64,000 bases of DNA. Source: Paraniabella hibiscisoli. GTDB lineage: Bacteria > Bacteroidota > Bacteroidia > Chitinophagales > Chitinophagaceae. The stretch's first letter is position 1; each line of letters begins with the position of its first letter. A program made the translations under genes and the position numbers. Location of the stretch: assembly GCF_022512515.1 (NCBI RefSeq), contig NZ_JAKWBK010000001.1, positions 3,348,001-3,412,000 of the forward strand, written 5' to 3'. This document shows positions 10,954 through 22,841 of the stretch, one piece after another. The notes beneath the pieces are model-generated. The model did not search any database and had not been told where the DNA came from. It saw only the letters and a program-made list of their open reading frames with translations.

Positions 10954-12368
10954 CTAATTTTTCTCTTTATAAACACCTAATTCAGCGATAGACACTTGTT
11001 GTCGGGCTTCCAGTATGTGTATCCTGATCTTTGATCCGGTTACCAGGGGGAAACGATGAACTTTTACATTTTTTTAATATCACCATTTACTATCGTCTTC
11101 CAGCTGCCGTTTAAAAAATATTCGATGCGGTATTGGTTGATATTGGGGTGTGATTCTGTTATCGATATGGCATTGAATGGTGTAGCATTTTTCAGATCGA
11201 TTTCGTACCAGGGATTTTTTACCGTTGCATTGGATACCCATGATGTTGTGTATCGGTCATCATTGGCAAAATCCATGATGTTCATATCATCGCTCCAGCT
11301 TGAATTGGATGGTTTTCCTGTAGCCAGGTTATGTGAAATGATGGGAGCGTCTAATGTTGGCAAAGTTGCAGCAGGCCCTTTATTATTCCACAATTTCCCC
11401 ACCTCTGTTAAAGAAGCTAAAGCATTGTCATCGATTAGGCCATCTTTATTGGGCGCTACATTCAGGATGAAATTACAATTGGCATTGTTAAGCGGGATGA
11501 TCAGGTCATTCACCAGTTTTGCAGGTTCTTTTACCGGGGTGGTTGGGAAGTTGTCTTTCCAGAACCAGGATGAATTAATGGGCAGGCAAGCCAGTGCAGG
11601 CATACGGTTTTTGTCCTCCTGTACTTTTTGTCCCGCGCCCATTTCGTAGGTTTTAATGTCGGTGTAGAACATTCCTTCGGCAGGATATTTAGCACCGTTG
11701 AGATCCATTACCAGGCAATCGGGTTGCAGCTTTTTTATGAGCAGGTATACCTCTTCGAAAGGAATATCGTCGTAGCTGATCCTCGACCAGGGTGCGTCCC
11801 ATCCATCAATAATTAACGCCTCTATTTTGCCATATTTTGTTAGCAGCTCAGTTACCTGGTCTTTAACCATTTTTATATGAGCGGGCGTAATGCTATTAGG
11901 TCTTAATTTATGATGCGTATCTAATATAGAGTAATAGAGCATCACTTTTAGCCCCGCCTTTCTGAAAGCATTGGTAAACTCCTTTACTACATCACGCTTT
12001 AGCGGGCTGTTCATTACGTTGTACGGAGTAGTCTTTGTATCCCAGATGCTAAAGCCGCTATGATGTTTGGTAGTGAGGCAACCATAGCTCATATTGGCGC
12101 TTTTTGCCGCCTGTGCCCATTGGTTACAATCCAACCGGGTGGGATTGAACAGGGAAGGGGATGCCTCGGGGTCTGCCCAATCCTGGTTCATATAAGTAGG
12201 TATATTGAAATGTATAAACATACCAAACCTAAGGTCAACAAATGCCTGTTGTAAAGCTGGTAATTTGTCATTGACGACTTTTAGCTGAGCGGAGGCAGTC
12301 TGTACCGTTTGCAAAAGAATGCAGGCGATTGCGAGTAAGGAATTTATCGTTTTTTTACAGTTTGTCAT
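10954..12368 (-). CDS. GH29 alpha-L-fucosidase with C-terminal discoidin domain
   Basis: A signal peptide (ending TASAQ) precedes a GH29 catalytic domain: RFGMFIHFNIPTYMNQDWAD, LTTKHHSGFSIWDTKTTPYN, and the nucleophile Asp in ALIIDGWDAPWS. The enzyme hydrolyses alpha-L-fucosides by a retaining mechanism. After residue ~345 an F5/8 type C (CBM32-like) domain begins (NLATGKPSNSSWSDD, DDRYTTSW). The frame stops early at 11064; one extra A in the run near 11070 extends it to a stop at 10954 and completes the domain (end GVYKEKN). It fits the removal of core or antennary fucose before the mannosidases act. The gene is followed 23 bases later by GH92 C. Confidence 0.9.
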
Positions 12369-12498
12369 TGCTATTTATGTTAAACATATATTGCCTGGTT
12401 GCAGCATTGTTTATGATAGCTAAAAATAAACATAGTTTTTAATAATATTAGCTAACAGATTTTGAAGCGATTGTTAACGGATCTTTAAGCTACCTACG

Positions 12499-13929
12499 TT
12501 ATTTTTTTAGCAATAGCCATTCACTTAACTGAATGTCAGCGCTACCCGCAGTTTGGGTGATGCGCAGGCGGTAATGTTTATATGCTGCGGTATTAGTAAA
12601 ATCAAAGACCCTTGTTTCGTTGCGGTATAAGAAGATCTGGTTGTTTTTGGTATCCAGCGTTATCCAGTTTGTTTTATCCTGCGAGCCTTCCAGCACCCAT
12701 GTTTTCGGATCACGGGAAGGGGTGTCGTTACCAGATGTGAGCAGGTAGGCATTGGCTGTTGCCGGAGCACCCAATGTTTGCAACGTTAAACCCTGTAGTA
12801 AAACCTTTCACCAAAAATTTGCTGTTATTATCCAGGTCAATCAGCTTCACGGAGCCTTCTGCACTGTTAGCCCCACCCTCGTTGTCTTTACTTACTTCCA
12901 GCTGTGCCGTTTTTGAGAGGTTGACGCCATATGTCGGATCCAAAGTATAAGTAACACCGGGGAAGTCTGTTTTTGCTTTTTCGAACTGTGGTTGCCAATC
13001 TGATCCGGCCCTGTCTTTTGCACCAAAAGTCATTTGAGCTCTGAAAGAAAGGTCCACACCAGCTGCGCCGCTCCAGAAATGGATGAACTCACCCATATTC
13101 ATTCGTCGGGTGTAGGTGGATATTCCGTCGCTTCCCAGCCTTTTAGGGAAATGGTTAGCGAGCAATTCAAAAAATCTGTTGAGCACTTTTACTTTTCCGT
13201 GTTGATTGTAAATAGGGAAAAACCAGTTCCTGAACCAGGCCGTATTAGCCCTGGGATAACTATCCGTTTTTGCCATGCATTCATCAAACACCCTTTTTGA
13301 ATGTCAGTCCTGCCCAGGTAGCTGTAAATATCATATACATAAATTTCAGCCCATTTACTGTCTCCCCAAATATCAAAGGCAGGAGATTCTCTAACTCCTT
13401 TTGAGGCACCTTCTACTATATGCGATATTTCATGAATGGTGGCACTAAGCTCCCAGTCGGTCTGGTGAATCCAGGCGTTAGCGCCTGCGCCCAGATCTAT
13501 CACATTACGAAAGTCGTGACGTTGGCCCAGGTAGGTGCCGGGATGACCGCCCCCATATTTATTGGTATGAAAAATGGCAAATAAGCGGTTGCTAGTATCT
13601 GTTTTACCAAAGCTTCCATATTCTTTTTTAGTGTAGGCCCACGCGCTATCTACCATGCCAAATAACCAGCTTGTTTTTTCCCGGCTTACATCATCGTCAA
13701 AATATATGGCTACATTTTCATTAAAATGAACACGCTTTATTAGTTGTCTGTGATCAAACCAATGCTCCTGCCATGTGTAGGGAGGATAGGTTGACGTGTC
13801 GATAGCCGCAGTTGTGGATGCGGGAGGAGCTGATGTGTTAGGCAGGGTCTTCTTACCGCAGCCTGCTGCAGCGAGGAGGATAACCGCCAATTTTGTAAAA
13901 AGAAATAATCTCATATTTTTTCGATTCAT
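12499..13929 (-). CDS. HExxH metallopeptidase-like lipoprotein with discoidin-type C-terminus (two breaks)
   Basis: The start at 13929 (or the ATG at 13914) gives a lipoprotein signal with lipobox LAAAGC. The domain after residue ~45 contains SATIHEISHIVEG, a zinc HExxH motif, and a later KWAEIYVYDIYSYLG segment. I recognise a secreted gluzincin-like peptidase but no exact family. The frame shifts near 13285 (one G missing) and near 12790. Restored, the C-terminus is an F5/8 type C-like domain (ANAYLLTSGNDTPSRDPKTW and IQLSEWLLLKK), closely similar to that of the DUF1735 protein encoded upstream. It is probably surface-exposed and acts on the protein part of a glycoprotein substrate. It lies between the Sus genes and the hydrolases, so it belongs to the PUL. 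Confidence 0.72.
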
Positions 13930-14001
13930 ACAAATGGCCGGTGTGAACGTTGCTAACCAACTACACCGGCCATTGTTAAGTAAAATAAAGTATTTACGAG
14001 G

Positions 14002-14954
14002 CTACTTAAATGTGATTAACCTCCATTCTGCCAATTGGAATAGTCCGCCTATTGCATTCGTTCTAAGTGCCGAAATAGAAAGCCTGTAAAACCTGTAAGG
14101 CGTTTCATTTTCAAACTCGAAAAACTGGGTCTGACCTCTGGCTGCGAACATAAAGCCAACTCTGGTGTCTAATGTAGTCCAGTTCGTTCCGTCATTTGAT
14201 CCGAGAATCTGCCAGTCCTTAGGGTCTCTTTCGGGGCATCTCCGCCCGAAATTAACCTGTAGCCACCAATTACTTTTGCATCTACAAAAGTGAGCTGTGC
14301 CCAGAATCCGGCTGGGAATGTATGAAGTAAAAACTTGCTCGCAGCATTGTTATCCACTAATTTAGGCGAAGCTTCATTAGCACCTGATCCATCCCTGTGC
14401 TCTTGTGATACTGTTAGTTTCGATAAGTCGGTAATGTCCGTTTCTTTACGAACTATACTTTCCAGTCTGAAGTAAGTGGTTTGCAGATTAGAAGATACTT
14501 TTGTGCCTGCGGGAGTCTCCAACCTAATGGGGAGTATATACTTCTCATCCCTGTCCAGTTTATTTGAAAGAATAGAAATGCTTAAAGGAACAGAGGTGGT
14601 TTTGCCTGCTTTGATAACGGTAGTAAGACCTGATACAGAATACGCATTTTCCGGAAATGACATATAGTTAGTGCCATTGGCCTGATTAAAAGCTGCAATA
14701 AGATCATTCTGTACTGTAAAAGAAACCGGGATGTCGCTGTCGGGAAACCCAAGCCCGCTGTAGGCCGCGCCAAAAGCAATAGTTTGCGCCGTGTCTGCCA
14801 GGAAAAGATTGAACTTGGCTTTTTCATCTATGGCGGTTGCCATATATAAAGTGCCTTCTGTATCTAAGGTTATCTCGTTGGGCTTGTTGCAGGAGAAAAG
14901 GAAGGTTCCCGCTACTACTGCACCAATGCCTAAGTTTTTTATATTAAATTTCAT
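14002..14954 (-). CDS. SusE-position lipoprotein: DUF1735 plus discoidin domain
   Basis: The lipobox FLFSC and the N-terminal half (VPVSFTVQND...NGTNYMSFPENAYSVSG... KAGKTTSVPLSISI) are typical of DUF1735 (BT_3987-type) surface proteins, which sit directly after SusD in many PULs and bind glycan. From residue ~185 an F5/8 type C-like domain follows (LVDNNAASKFLLHTFPAGFW). The frame ends early at 14169. Adding one base near 14237 (GDAPKRDPKDWQILGS) extends it to a stop at 14002 with the domain ending QLAEWRLITFK. It begins 23 bases after susD. By analogy it is an outer-membrane surface glycan-binding protein of the SusCD complex. The substrate is not shown by the sequence. Confidence 0.85.
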
Positions 14955-14976
14955 TTGTTGTGGTTTTAATGTTGAA

Positions 14977-16785
14977 TTACCAGCCTGTGTTCTGCACTAA
15001 CAATTCATTTTTCAGTACTTCATTATTAGGAATAGCCCATAGATAATCGCGGGGTAAAAACTTCCTCGTTTCCAGTAATGTTTTAGTATAGAATGCATCA
15101 CCACTGGCTTGCAGGTTCATCCCGTAAAAATCACCCGAATTAGTTTGCTCTGCAATTTTCCAACGGCGGGTATCAAAGTATCTAACGCTTTCAAAAGCCA
15201 GTTCAACTCTTCTTTCTCTGCGTATGGCCTCTCTAACCGCTGCTTGTCCTGAAGGTGCTTCCAATTCCGTACTTCCATACTCAGGTATGCCTGCCCTTTT
15301 CCTGATTAGGTTTACATATCGCAGAATATCTGCGTTGCCGGGTTCAGCCTCATTTAATGCTTCAGCATAATTAAGGTAAATATTGGCCAGACGAAGCAAC
15401 AAAGCGCCACGGTTATTGCCGTTGCCTGCTGTGTTTTTGCGAACAATATAACCGGTTGGTGTTACATCTGATAAACTTTGCACCCGTCCGGAATTACCGT
15501 TATACTCCATTATAGTGATTACCTGGGTACTGCTACCTTGTTGAAATAACCAATAGCTTCTGTTATAAGTTACACCTACATAAAACCTGGCTTCGCGGCC
15601 TGTCCATTGATTGAACGTGCTTCTGGCCTGTACATCAAAAGGGGCCTGAAAGTTAGAGAACCCGGTAGAAAGATAGCCAGAGTTGGGGTCCGTAATAGGT
15701 CTTCCATTTGCGGTAAAGTAAGCATCCACCATCGTTTGCGTTACACCATTGGCACCACCACCTTGAGTTGCAGCAATGAAACCTACATGCTTGGGAGTAC
15801 GGTCATATTCCATATTGTTGGGAGACATGCTGCGGGCAAATATCCATTCCGGATTCCAGTCCTGTGTCATTACATTTCGTGTAGAAAGATAAGCCTGCAT
15901 AAAAGGATTGGCATTGGCCTGAACAAACAGGTCATATACTGTTGGCACAAATTCATCAATAAATGCTTTGTGCGCGTCCGATGCAATTTTCCATTTGTTG
16001 GCATCGTAGCTCTGGCTAATCAATTGCTTGCCATCAGCATTTTTTAAAGAAGCATACTGGGTATTGCCATTAAATAAAGGACTTGCAGCTAATAGCAGGG
16101 TTTCTGCTTTGTAAGCTTTTACGATCCCTTTGGTCATTCTTCCGGATTCTCTTACGTCAACTGGTCTTACCGGTAGATCAGCATAAGCTTTGTCTAATTC
16201 CGAAACGATGAAGTCAACGCATTCATCGAAGCTGTTTCGCGGAAGTTTTAATGTGCTGAGGTCTGCTTCAAAGTCCAGTAACTCATCGCCTAAAATAATT
16301 ACAGGCCCATATATCCTGATCAATTGAAAGTAATAGTAAGCCCTTAATGCCCTGGCTTCTGCGATGTACCTGGTGATCATCGTCGCGTCTATTTCTGCCG
16401 GATCGGTTTTTTGTGCATTTTGCATAAAGTAAGTGGCATTTCTTATGGCACGATAATACTCTCTCCAATAATGCGCCACCTGACCGTTGTTGTTGGCCCA
16501 AACGCTCGAATTCATATTATTCGCATAGTTGAAATCCCATGTGTACTTACTCTCATCGGACGCAGCGATCCAGGGACCTGAGTTAGTCGTATTAACGAAC
16601 CTTTGCTGATGTTCATTCGGGAGCGCAGCGTAGATATTGGCCAGGAAGTTTTCTGTTCTGCTCTTCGATTTCCATATTTCCTCTGCTGTCAGAATATTGT
16701 CCGGTATCTGGTCCAGGTATTTACTACATGAAGTTGTAGCAAGCAACACAGATACCACCATTGTGTATATAAGTGACTTTTTCAT
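14977..16785 (-). CDS. susD: SusD/RagB family nutrient-binding outer-membrane lipoprotein
   Basis: An intact 602-residue frame with lipobox TTSC followed by SKYLDQIPDNILTAEEIW, the classic SusD start. TPR-like helices follow (RYIAEARALRAYYYFQLIRI, YGPV), and the C-terminal signature is present (LLLRLANIYLNYAEALNEAE, IRRERRVELAFESVRYFDTR, LWAIPNNEV). SusD caps the SusC channel from outside and delivers oligosaccharide to it. It starts about 40 bases downstream of susC, in the usual order. It is one of the longest unbroken genes in the window, which shows that not every gene carries a frame break. The ligand is probably a host- or plant-type N-glycan given the neighbours, an inference. Confidence 0.96.
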   Translation of the reverse strand: MKKSLIYTMVVSVLLATTSCSKYLDQIPDNILTAEEIWKSKSRTENFLANIYAALPNEHQQRFVNTTNSGPWIAASDESKYTWDFNYANNMNSSVWANNNGQVAHYWREYYRAIRNATYFMQNAQKTDPAEIDATMITRYIAEARALRAYYYFQLIRIYGPVIILGDELLDFEADLSTLKLPRNSFDECVDFIVSELDKAYADLPVRPVDVRESGRMTKGIVKAYKAETLLLAASPLFNGNTQYASLKNADGKQLISQSYDANKWKIASDAHKAFIDEFVPTVYDLFVQANANPFMQAYLSTRNVMTQDWNPEWIFARSMSPNNMEYDRTPKHVGFIAATQGGGANGVTQTMVDAYFTANGRPITDPNSGYLSTGFSNFQAPFDVQARSTFNQWTGREARFYVGVTYNRSYWLFQQGSSTQVITIMEYNGNSGRVQSLSDVTPTGYIVRKNTAGNGNNRGALLLRLANIYLNYAEALNEAEPGNADILRYVNLIRKRAGIPEYGSTELEAPSGQAAVREAIRRERRVELAFESVRYFDTRRWKIAEQTNSGDFYGMNLQASGDAFYTKTLLETRKFLPRDYLWAIPNNEVLKNELLVQNTGW

Positions 16786-16824
16786 TATTATTATTTTAAA
16801 TCATTTGATGGCCATGAAATTTGA

Positions 16825-19800
16825 TTAAAAGTTGGCTTGAATACCAAACGATATAGTTCTGATATTTGGATAAGATGAACCGTTGTTTGAGTTGATTTCC
16901 GGATCCCATAATTTGAACTTACTCCAGTAAAAGAGGTTCACACCCTGCGCATATATTCTGGCATTTTTCAATCCAAGACTGCTAAAGGTTCCCTTAGGCA
17001 CATTATACCCTAGATCAAATGTTTTTAAGCGAATAAAATCCATATCCTTTACCCACCAGCTGCTTCCAACCGCATTGTTCTGGTTCACTACAGAACCCCA
17101 GCCTAATCTGGGATATAATGCGTTTTGATTTGGATTTTCAGGAGTCCAGCGATCTGTTGCTGCCATGAATAAATTGCTTCTTTCAGCACCAGTGCTATTA
17201 TTAAACGGAATCATACCATCTCCGCCTAACATCCTGTCTGCACCTGAAGTTCCCTGGAAAAATGCTCCGATATAGAACTGTTTCCAGGTTACATTAAAGC
17301 TACCGCCCCAAATGATGTTGGGTACATCGCCGTTTCCAATTCGTGTAATGTCATTGGCATCAATCAATCCATCTCCATTTAAATCTTTGTATTTGATATC
17401 ACCAGGGCGAACAGCACCTGTTCTTTGCAGCGGGCTGTTTTGAATATCCGCCTCGTCTTCAAACAGTCCAATGGCAACATATCCATATCTGGCCAAAGCA
17501 TTTTGCCCTCTTCTTTCCATGTACGGGAAAGGTTGTACCGGCTGATCGTTTTCGATGATCAGGTCGCGATTATAGGTTAAATTAGCTCTGAAGTCCCAAT
17601 AAGTTTTGCCGATAGCAATAGGGGTGGTTTCGACTGTGAAATCTAAACCTTTATTGGTCATTCTGCCCAGGTTGCCGTAAGGCACACTGATCAAACCTAC
17701 ATAATCCATCAGTACACCACGTTGTAGAAATATGCCTGTGCGATTGTCACTGAATAAATCAACTGTTGCAGAAATTTTATTGTTCAGGGTTTTAAATTCT
17801 ATACCCAGGTTCTGCTTGTTCATTTCAGACCATCTTACCATACTTCCATATTCGGAAATAGCAGTACCACCAAAGCCTGATGTGGTAGAGCCTAAACCGA
17901 AAGTATAGCCTGCGGCACTGCCGTTAACGATGTCTAAGAACCCAAATCTACGTCCGCCTGATCCGGAGCCAACTATACCATTTGAATAACGGATTTTAAA
18001 AAATTGGATGGCCTCAGTTAATGACTCAAAGAATTTTTCGTTAGATATTACCCAACCCACACCTATGGATGGGAAGAAACCATAGCGATTTTCAGGGGCA
18101 AAGTTTTCAGATCCGTTGTATCCGAAGTTGAACTCTCCAAAGTATTTATTGTCGTACGCATAAGTAGCACGGCCAACGATACCTTGTAATCTGAAAGGTA
18201 TCGATTCAATCAGGGTTCCTGCATTGGAGCTGATGTCCTCTCTTTGGTTGAACAAGAACATACCTGTTACAGCATGCTTACCAAACTGATTATTGTAGTT
18301 AATAGCGCCTTCGAGGTAATTTCTCCTGTTAGCGCCGCTACCAGTACCATAACCCAAATCATCAGAACCATTTTGTACGATCGTTAAATTAAGTGAACCA
18401 TCTGCATTGTAAGGGTTTCCACGGTCGATTTGGTAGGCACTCCTGTTACGGGTACGTGATATAGAATGAGAGTTCCAAACATCAAATGAATACAGAACAG
18501 TAGCCGATAAACCCTTCAGCAGGCCGGCCAGATCTTGTGTCAATCTAGCATTCGAATACAATTGGTTGCTCGCCGTATTAACATAACCTCTCTGAGTAAT
18601 AAGTCCGTAAGGGTTAGGTTGTGCATCTGTAGACTGATTCACTGCAGGTAGCAAATTGCCGGGGTACATAACAGGGTATAGTACCGGGTTGGTTTGCATT
18701 ACCCTGGAAAATGCCTCCTGTGGACTCGTACCTGGCATATTGGTATTGGTAACATAACCTTGTACACCTAATTCAAACTTGGTCGTTTTCGTCCAGTTCA
18801 TATTTACATTAGATGTAAAGTTGATCCTGCGAAACTTAGCATCCGCATTGTAATCGGCAAGGTCGTCTAACTTCAGCAAGCTGTTTTCTTCATAATACGA
18901 AAGACCAACATAGTAGTTGGCTACATCTGATCCACCACGGGCATTAAAGTTGGCTCTCCTGTTATAAGAAGATTTCTGGAAGATTGTTTTCATCCAGTCT
19001 ACGTTAGGATATAAATAAGGCTGATTGCCAGCTACGGTGCTGTCAATATAAGCCTGCGAGTACTCAGGGTGCGCCCGCTTGCAACCAACGCTTCATTACG
19101 CAATTGCATATAGGTGATTCCATCCGTTAATTCAGGTAGCTTGGTGAAGGTATTAAAGCCCTGGTTGTAGTTAAAGCTTAACGAAGGCTTTGCTGATCTA
19201 CCTTTTTGGTAGTGATAAGGATAACGCCATTCGCACCGGCCACGCCATAAACAGCAGTAGCTGATGCGTCTTTCAGGATAGAAAACGAAGAGATATCTTC
19301 CGGGTCAAATGCATTGATGTCGCGACCAATTACCCCATCTACTACCACCAGCGGTGAAGTAGAGTTGCCGCCACCAAAGTTGGAGATCCCCCTGATCCAG
19401 AGATCTGCCCCGTTTGATCCGGGTAATCCTGAACGCTGTACACCAATTAAACCGGCTATACGGCCGGCTAAAGCTGCACTCAGATTGGCTACTGGTTGTT
19501 TGAGGTCTTCTACATTTACGGTTGACTGGGCACCAACAGTACTGATCTTACGCTGCTGTCCGAATCCAACCACTACCACATCTTCCATGCTGCCGGAGGT
19601 GGCTTCCATTACAATCTGGATGTCTATCCTGTCAGTAAATTTCCATCGATAATCTTTATAGCCAACAAAGGTTGCAATAATACTGTCTCCTTTAATAGCC
19701 TGGATAGAGAACGCTCCGTTTTCATTAGAAGTAACGGCCTGGTTGGATCTTACATTTTCAATAGATACGCCAACCATGGGGGCATTGAGTGGGTCTTTAA

Positions 19801-19906
19801 CTGTTCCGGTAATTGTAATCTCCTGTTGTGCCTTCAGTTCCGGCAATACCAAAAGATTGAACAAAAACAGGAAAGCACACACTTTCAGCAGTGTTTGTTT
19901 TGTCAT
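16825..19906 (-). CDS. susC: SusC/RagA family TonB-dependent transporter (two frame breaks)
   Basis: The N-terminal part (19906-19178) has a signal peptide, a carboxypeptidase-regulatory-like domain (ITITGTVKDPLNAPMVGVSI) and the plug domain with LSAALAGRIAGLIGVQRSG, DLWIRGISNFGG and TAVYGVAGANGVILITTKK. The C-terminal part (18993-16825) is the beta-barrel, ending SFGIQANF. The gap is bridged by adding one T-run base near 19203 (TKKGRSAKPSLSFNYNQGF) and one base near 19075 (PEYSQAYIDSTVAGNQPYLY). The restored length, about 1,027 residues, is normal. The protein imports oligosaccharide across the outer membrane with TonB energy together with SusD. It heads the minus-strand PUL and is divergent from the sensor kinase at 20127. 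Confidence 0.93.
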
Positions 19907-20126
19907 CGTTTTTACTTGTTTAATCGTATGTTAGAAAATAGTTTACGTATCGTATGGAGCAATCGCGTCAATTTTAAACTCTAAGCCTTATTCTCATTTT
20001 GACCGGTTGAAAGTATTTAAGGTTTCTATAACATCTTAATAACAAAAACCCAACAGATTGTTAACAGATTTTTAATATTGCAATAAAATTGTTTTCAATC
20101 GGTAGTTTTATCTCTATTTAATCATA

Positions 20127-21550
20127 ATGTCATCTTCTATATTCAATGTCAGGTTTATTGCGATCGCGAGTTTTGTGATACTGGCGGGTGTACAATACTT
20201 TTTAGTGTACAATACTTTTGAGCTTAAAAATGATCAGTTTTTTCTGGCTGAGTCTAAACTGATCAAGGAAGATTATAGTAATGCCATCCGTAATGATAAA
20301 TTATTCCCTGGTGGACAGGCTATCATTGATAGTTTTTTAAACAGGAACATGTATGAACTGGAGCGGTTGTATAAATCAGATTCAGTGCATTTCGAGGGCT
20401 ATAGCCAGCTGGTGATCGATAGTATTGCGGTAAGTTTGAGAGCAGCAAGTAATGTGGATAGCCTGATGACGGCTATTATAAGAGATAATAAGCTGGAGGA
20501 TGACCTTATCTGGCTTTCAACAATCGACCATATCAGTGTGACTTTTAATGGTCAGCAATATGTAACGCTTTATGATAAGTTTAAGCAATATGAGGGTTTG
20601 GATAATGCATTTCAGAACAAAGGCATAGTTGTCAGCGGTTCTCTACAAAATGCAGGCCCTTCCAATCTTGTTTCCAATATTACGATTAGTACGCCCACCG
20701 CTTACTCTAACAGGATCGGCTTCTCACTGTATACAGATACACCGCATCGCATGCGGGCCATCATTGCGCGTATGCTGCCTACTTTTCTGTTATCGTTGTT
20801 TTCTATTCTTTCACTGGCTACCATATTTTATATTACGTTCAGGAACTGGTCAAAACAAAAAAGCTGGCAGAAATGAAATCGGATTTTGTGAATAGCATTA
20901 ATCATGAATTTCAAACGCCTTTATCTGCAATTATCGTTGCGAATAAAACGCTGGGCAAAGACCAGGTGAAAGACAATAAAGAAATGGTAGCTTCTCTTAC
21001 CGGCGTCATCAGCCGGCAGGCGGAAAGGTTGAATAGCCTGTTCAAGCAAGTAATCGATATCACGATGATGAATGAATCTACTTTGCAGAAAGAGTCGGTT
21101 ATGGTAGAGGGTTTATTGAAAGATGTGGTAGATGATTATATGATACAGGCTGACAACCGGCAGATAGAGATCAGCTTTAAAGAAACAGGAGCGCAACATA
21201 CTGTTTTGCTGGACAGGTTCTGGGTGACCACCATGATTGTGAATATTATAGAAAACGGCATTAAATACAATACCAGCGCTATTAAACGCATCAGTATCTT
21301 TACAACCGAAACTGATAAAAAGCTCACGGTGCATATCGTAGACAACGGAGTGGGGATATCTGCCGGTGACTTCAAGAATATTTTTGATAAATTCTATCGC
21401 AGCACAAAGTCTATAGATAATAAGGCTGTAAAAGGCCTGGGGCTAGGACTTTATTATACCAAACAATGTATAGAAGCGCATCGCTGGCAGCTGCAGGTGG
21501 ATACGGTTGAAAAATCAGGAACAGATTTTAGTATTATTATTCCCCTTTAA
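20127..21550 (+). CDS. Membrane sensor histidine kinase (one frame break)
   Basis: Two transmembrane helices (about residues 8-27 and 215-238) flank a ~190-residue periplasmic sensor domain of unknown ligand. After the second helix the frame stops at 20876. One extra A in the run 20857-20862 joins RNWSKQKKLAEMKSDFVNSI to the kinase core. The core has the H-box NHEFQTPLSAI, N-box NIIENGIKYN, G1 VDNGVGIS and G2 GLGLGLYYTK. The response regulator follows after 39 bases. The pair is divergent from the SusC operon, so it could control the PUL, but it also sits directly in front of the gluconate genes on the same strand. Which is the target cannot be read from the sequence. Confidence 0.88.
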
Positions 21551-21589
21551 AATAATGGGGTTATTGTTGGAGACAAATTATTTAATCAG

Positions 21590-22298
21590 ATGAAGAGTAA
21601 AATTCTTTTTGTAGAAGATGAAGTAGACCTGGGTAACGTGGTGAAGCAATATCTTCAACTAATGAATTTTGAAGTGGAACTGAGAACCACTGCAGAAGAA
21701 GCTTTGAATACTTTTAAGCAAACACCCGGTTACTACGATTTGTTGATAACAGATATACAGTTGCCGGGTATGAATGGCTTTCAATTTGCCGAAGAGATCA
21801 AAAAGGCAGATGATACCATACCTTTTCTTTTTTGACAGCGCGAAATGAAAAGAAAGACCGTATTGCGGGTTTAAAATTGGGTGCTGACGATTATATCAAT
21901 AAACCATTTGATATAGATGAGCTGGTATTGAGGGTTACCAATATTATCCGGAGAAATAATAAAGCGATAACCGCTGAAATGGAAGAGGATAGCGGAAATA
22001 CACTAAAAATAGGAGATGTTATTTTTCGCAAGGATGTATTTAAAATGTCTGTAGGCAACGCAGGCAAAAGTATTTCACTCACAGTGAGAGAAGCCAGCCT
22101 GCTTGAATATATGTATCAGAATAAAAACGCGGTCATTAAGCGGGAAGATATTTTGGTTCAGCTTTGGGGCGAGAACGATTATTTTTTAGGAAGAAGCCTG
22201 GATGTATTTATATCCAGGTTGCGCAAGCTGCTGGCTGAATCGAAAAAGTGAAGATTGAAAACGTCTACGGTGTCGGTTTTATTTTTAGCGTGAAGTAA
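21590..22298 (+). CDS. OmpR-type response regulator (two frame breaks)
   Basis: The receiver domain has the acidic pair in FVEDEVDL, the phospho-acceptor Asp in LLITDIQLPGMNGF and the Lys in DDYINKPFDIDE. A winged-helix trans_reg_C domain follows (SLTVREASLLEYMYQNKNAV, GRSLDVFISRLRKLL). The frame breaks at the T run 21828-21833 (restored: FLFLTARNEK) and again near 22247, where one A restores KVKIENVYGVGFIFSVK and a stop at 22298. The restored protein, about 236 residues, is normal. It is the cognate partner of the upstream kinase. Gluconokinase starts 23 bases downstream, so all four genes may form one transcript. Confidence 0.9.
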
Positions 22299-22320
22299 TA
22301 CCTTTAGTCACATTAATGGA

Positions 22321-22824
22321 ATGATGGCCTCAATTGTCATAGTAATGGGTGTTTCCGGTAGTGGAAAAACTTCCGTAGGTGAAGCTATTGCGAAGGTGCA
22401 GCAACGTATTTTTATAGATGGGGATGATCTGCACCCTCAGGTAAACGTTGATAAAATGAGCCAGGGTATAGCGTTAACAGATGAAGACCGGGAGGGGTGG
22501 CTCAATACTATTGTGCGGGAAGCTGTGATAATGAATAATTCGGGAAAGGCTGGTCTTATTACCTGTTCGGCATTAAAGCGAAGGTACCGCGACAGGCTTC
22601 GGTCGGGCATTGCTTCTGTGGTGTTTGTGTATCTTAAGGCTTCTTACGATAAAGTGCTGCAACAGCTGGCAACAAGAAGCGGTCATTTTATGCCGGTTAG
22701 TTTATTGGGAAGCCAGTTTGAGCTGCTTGAGGAACCTGATGAATCGGAAGACGATGTGGTTACTATTGAAGTGCAGGAAAGCCTTGAAGCAACAATAGCT
22801 GTGGTTCTGAAACATTTTGCCTGA
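22321..22824 (+). CDS. gntK: Gluconokinase
   Basis: Intact 167-residue frame with the P-loop GVSGSGKTSVG, the substrate-binding segment FIDGDDLHPQVNVDKMSQGI, LTDEDREGWL and CSALKRRYRDRLR, all typical of GntK-type gluconokinases. The enzyme phosphorylates D-gluconate with ATP to 6-phosphogluconate in the cytoplasm, feeding the pentose phosphate or Entner-Doudoroff route. The GntP permease follows 17 bases later, which supports the gluconate assignment over shikimate kinase, a structural relative. Two adjacent ATG codons at 22321 and 22324 are both possible starts. Confidence 0.93.
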   Translation: MMASIVIVMGVSGSGKTSVGEAIAKVQQRIFIDGDDLHPQVNVDKMSQGIALTDEDREGWLNTIVREAVIMNNSGKAGLITCSALKRRYRDRLRSGIASVVFVYLKASYDKVLQQLATRSGHFMPVSLLGSQFELLEEPDESEDDVVTIEVQESLEATIAVVLKHFA

Positions 22825-22841
22825 TTGAATAAAACGATTGT

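Noticed and set aside
11056..11649. Plus-strand frame of 197 residues at the GH29 gene
   Set aside because: Antisense to well conserved GH29 and discoidin sequence, with no recognisable domain.
3454..19906. Mass pseudogenisation or programmed frameshifting in the PUL
   Set aside because: Breaks occur in unrelated genes over the whole window, at ordinary homopolymers, without slippery sites plus structure, and each is mended by one base. Sequence error is the simpler explanation.
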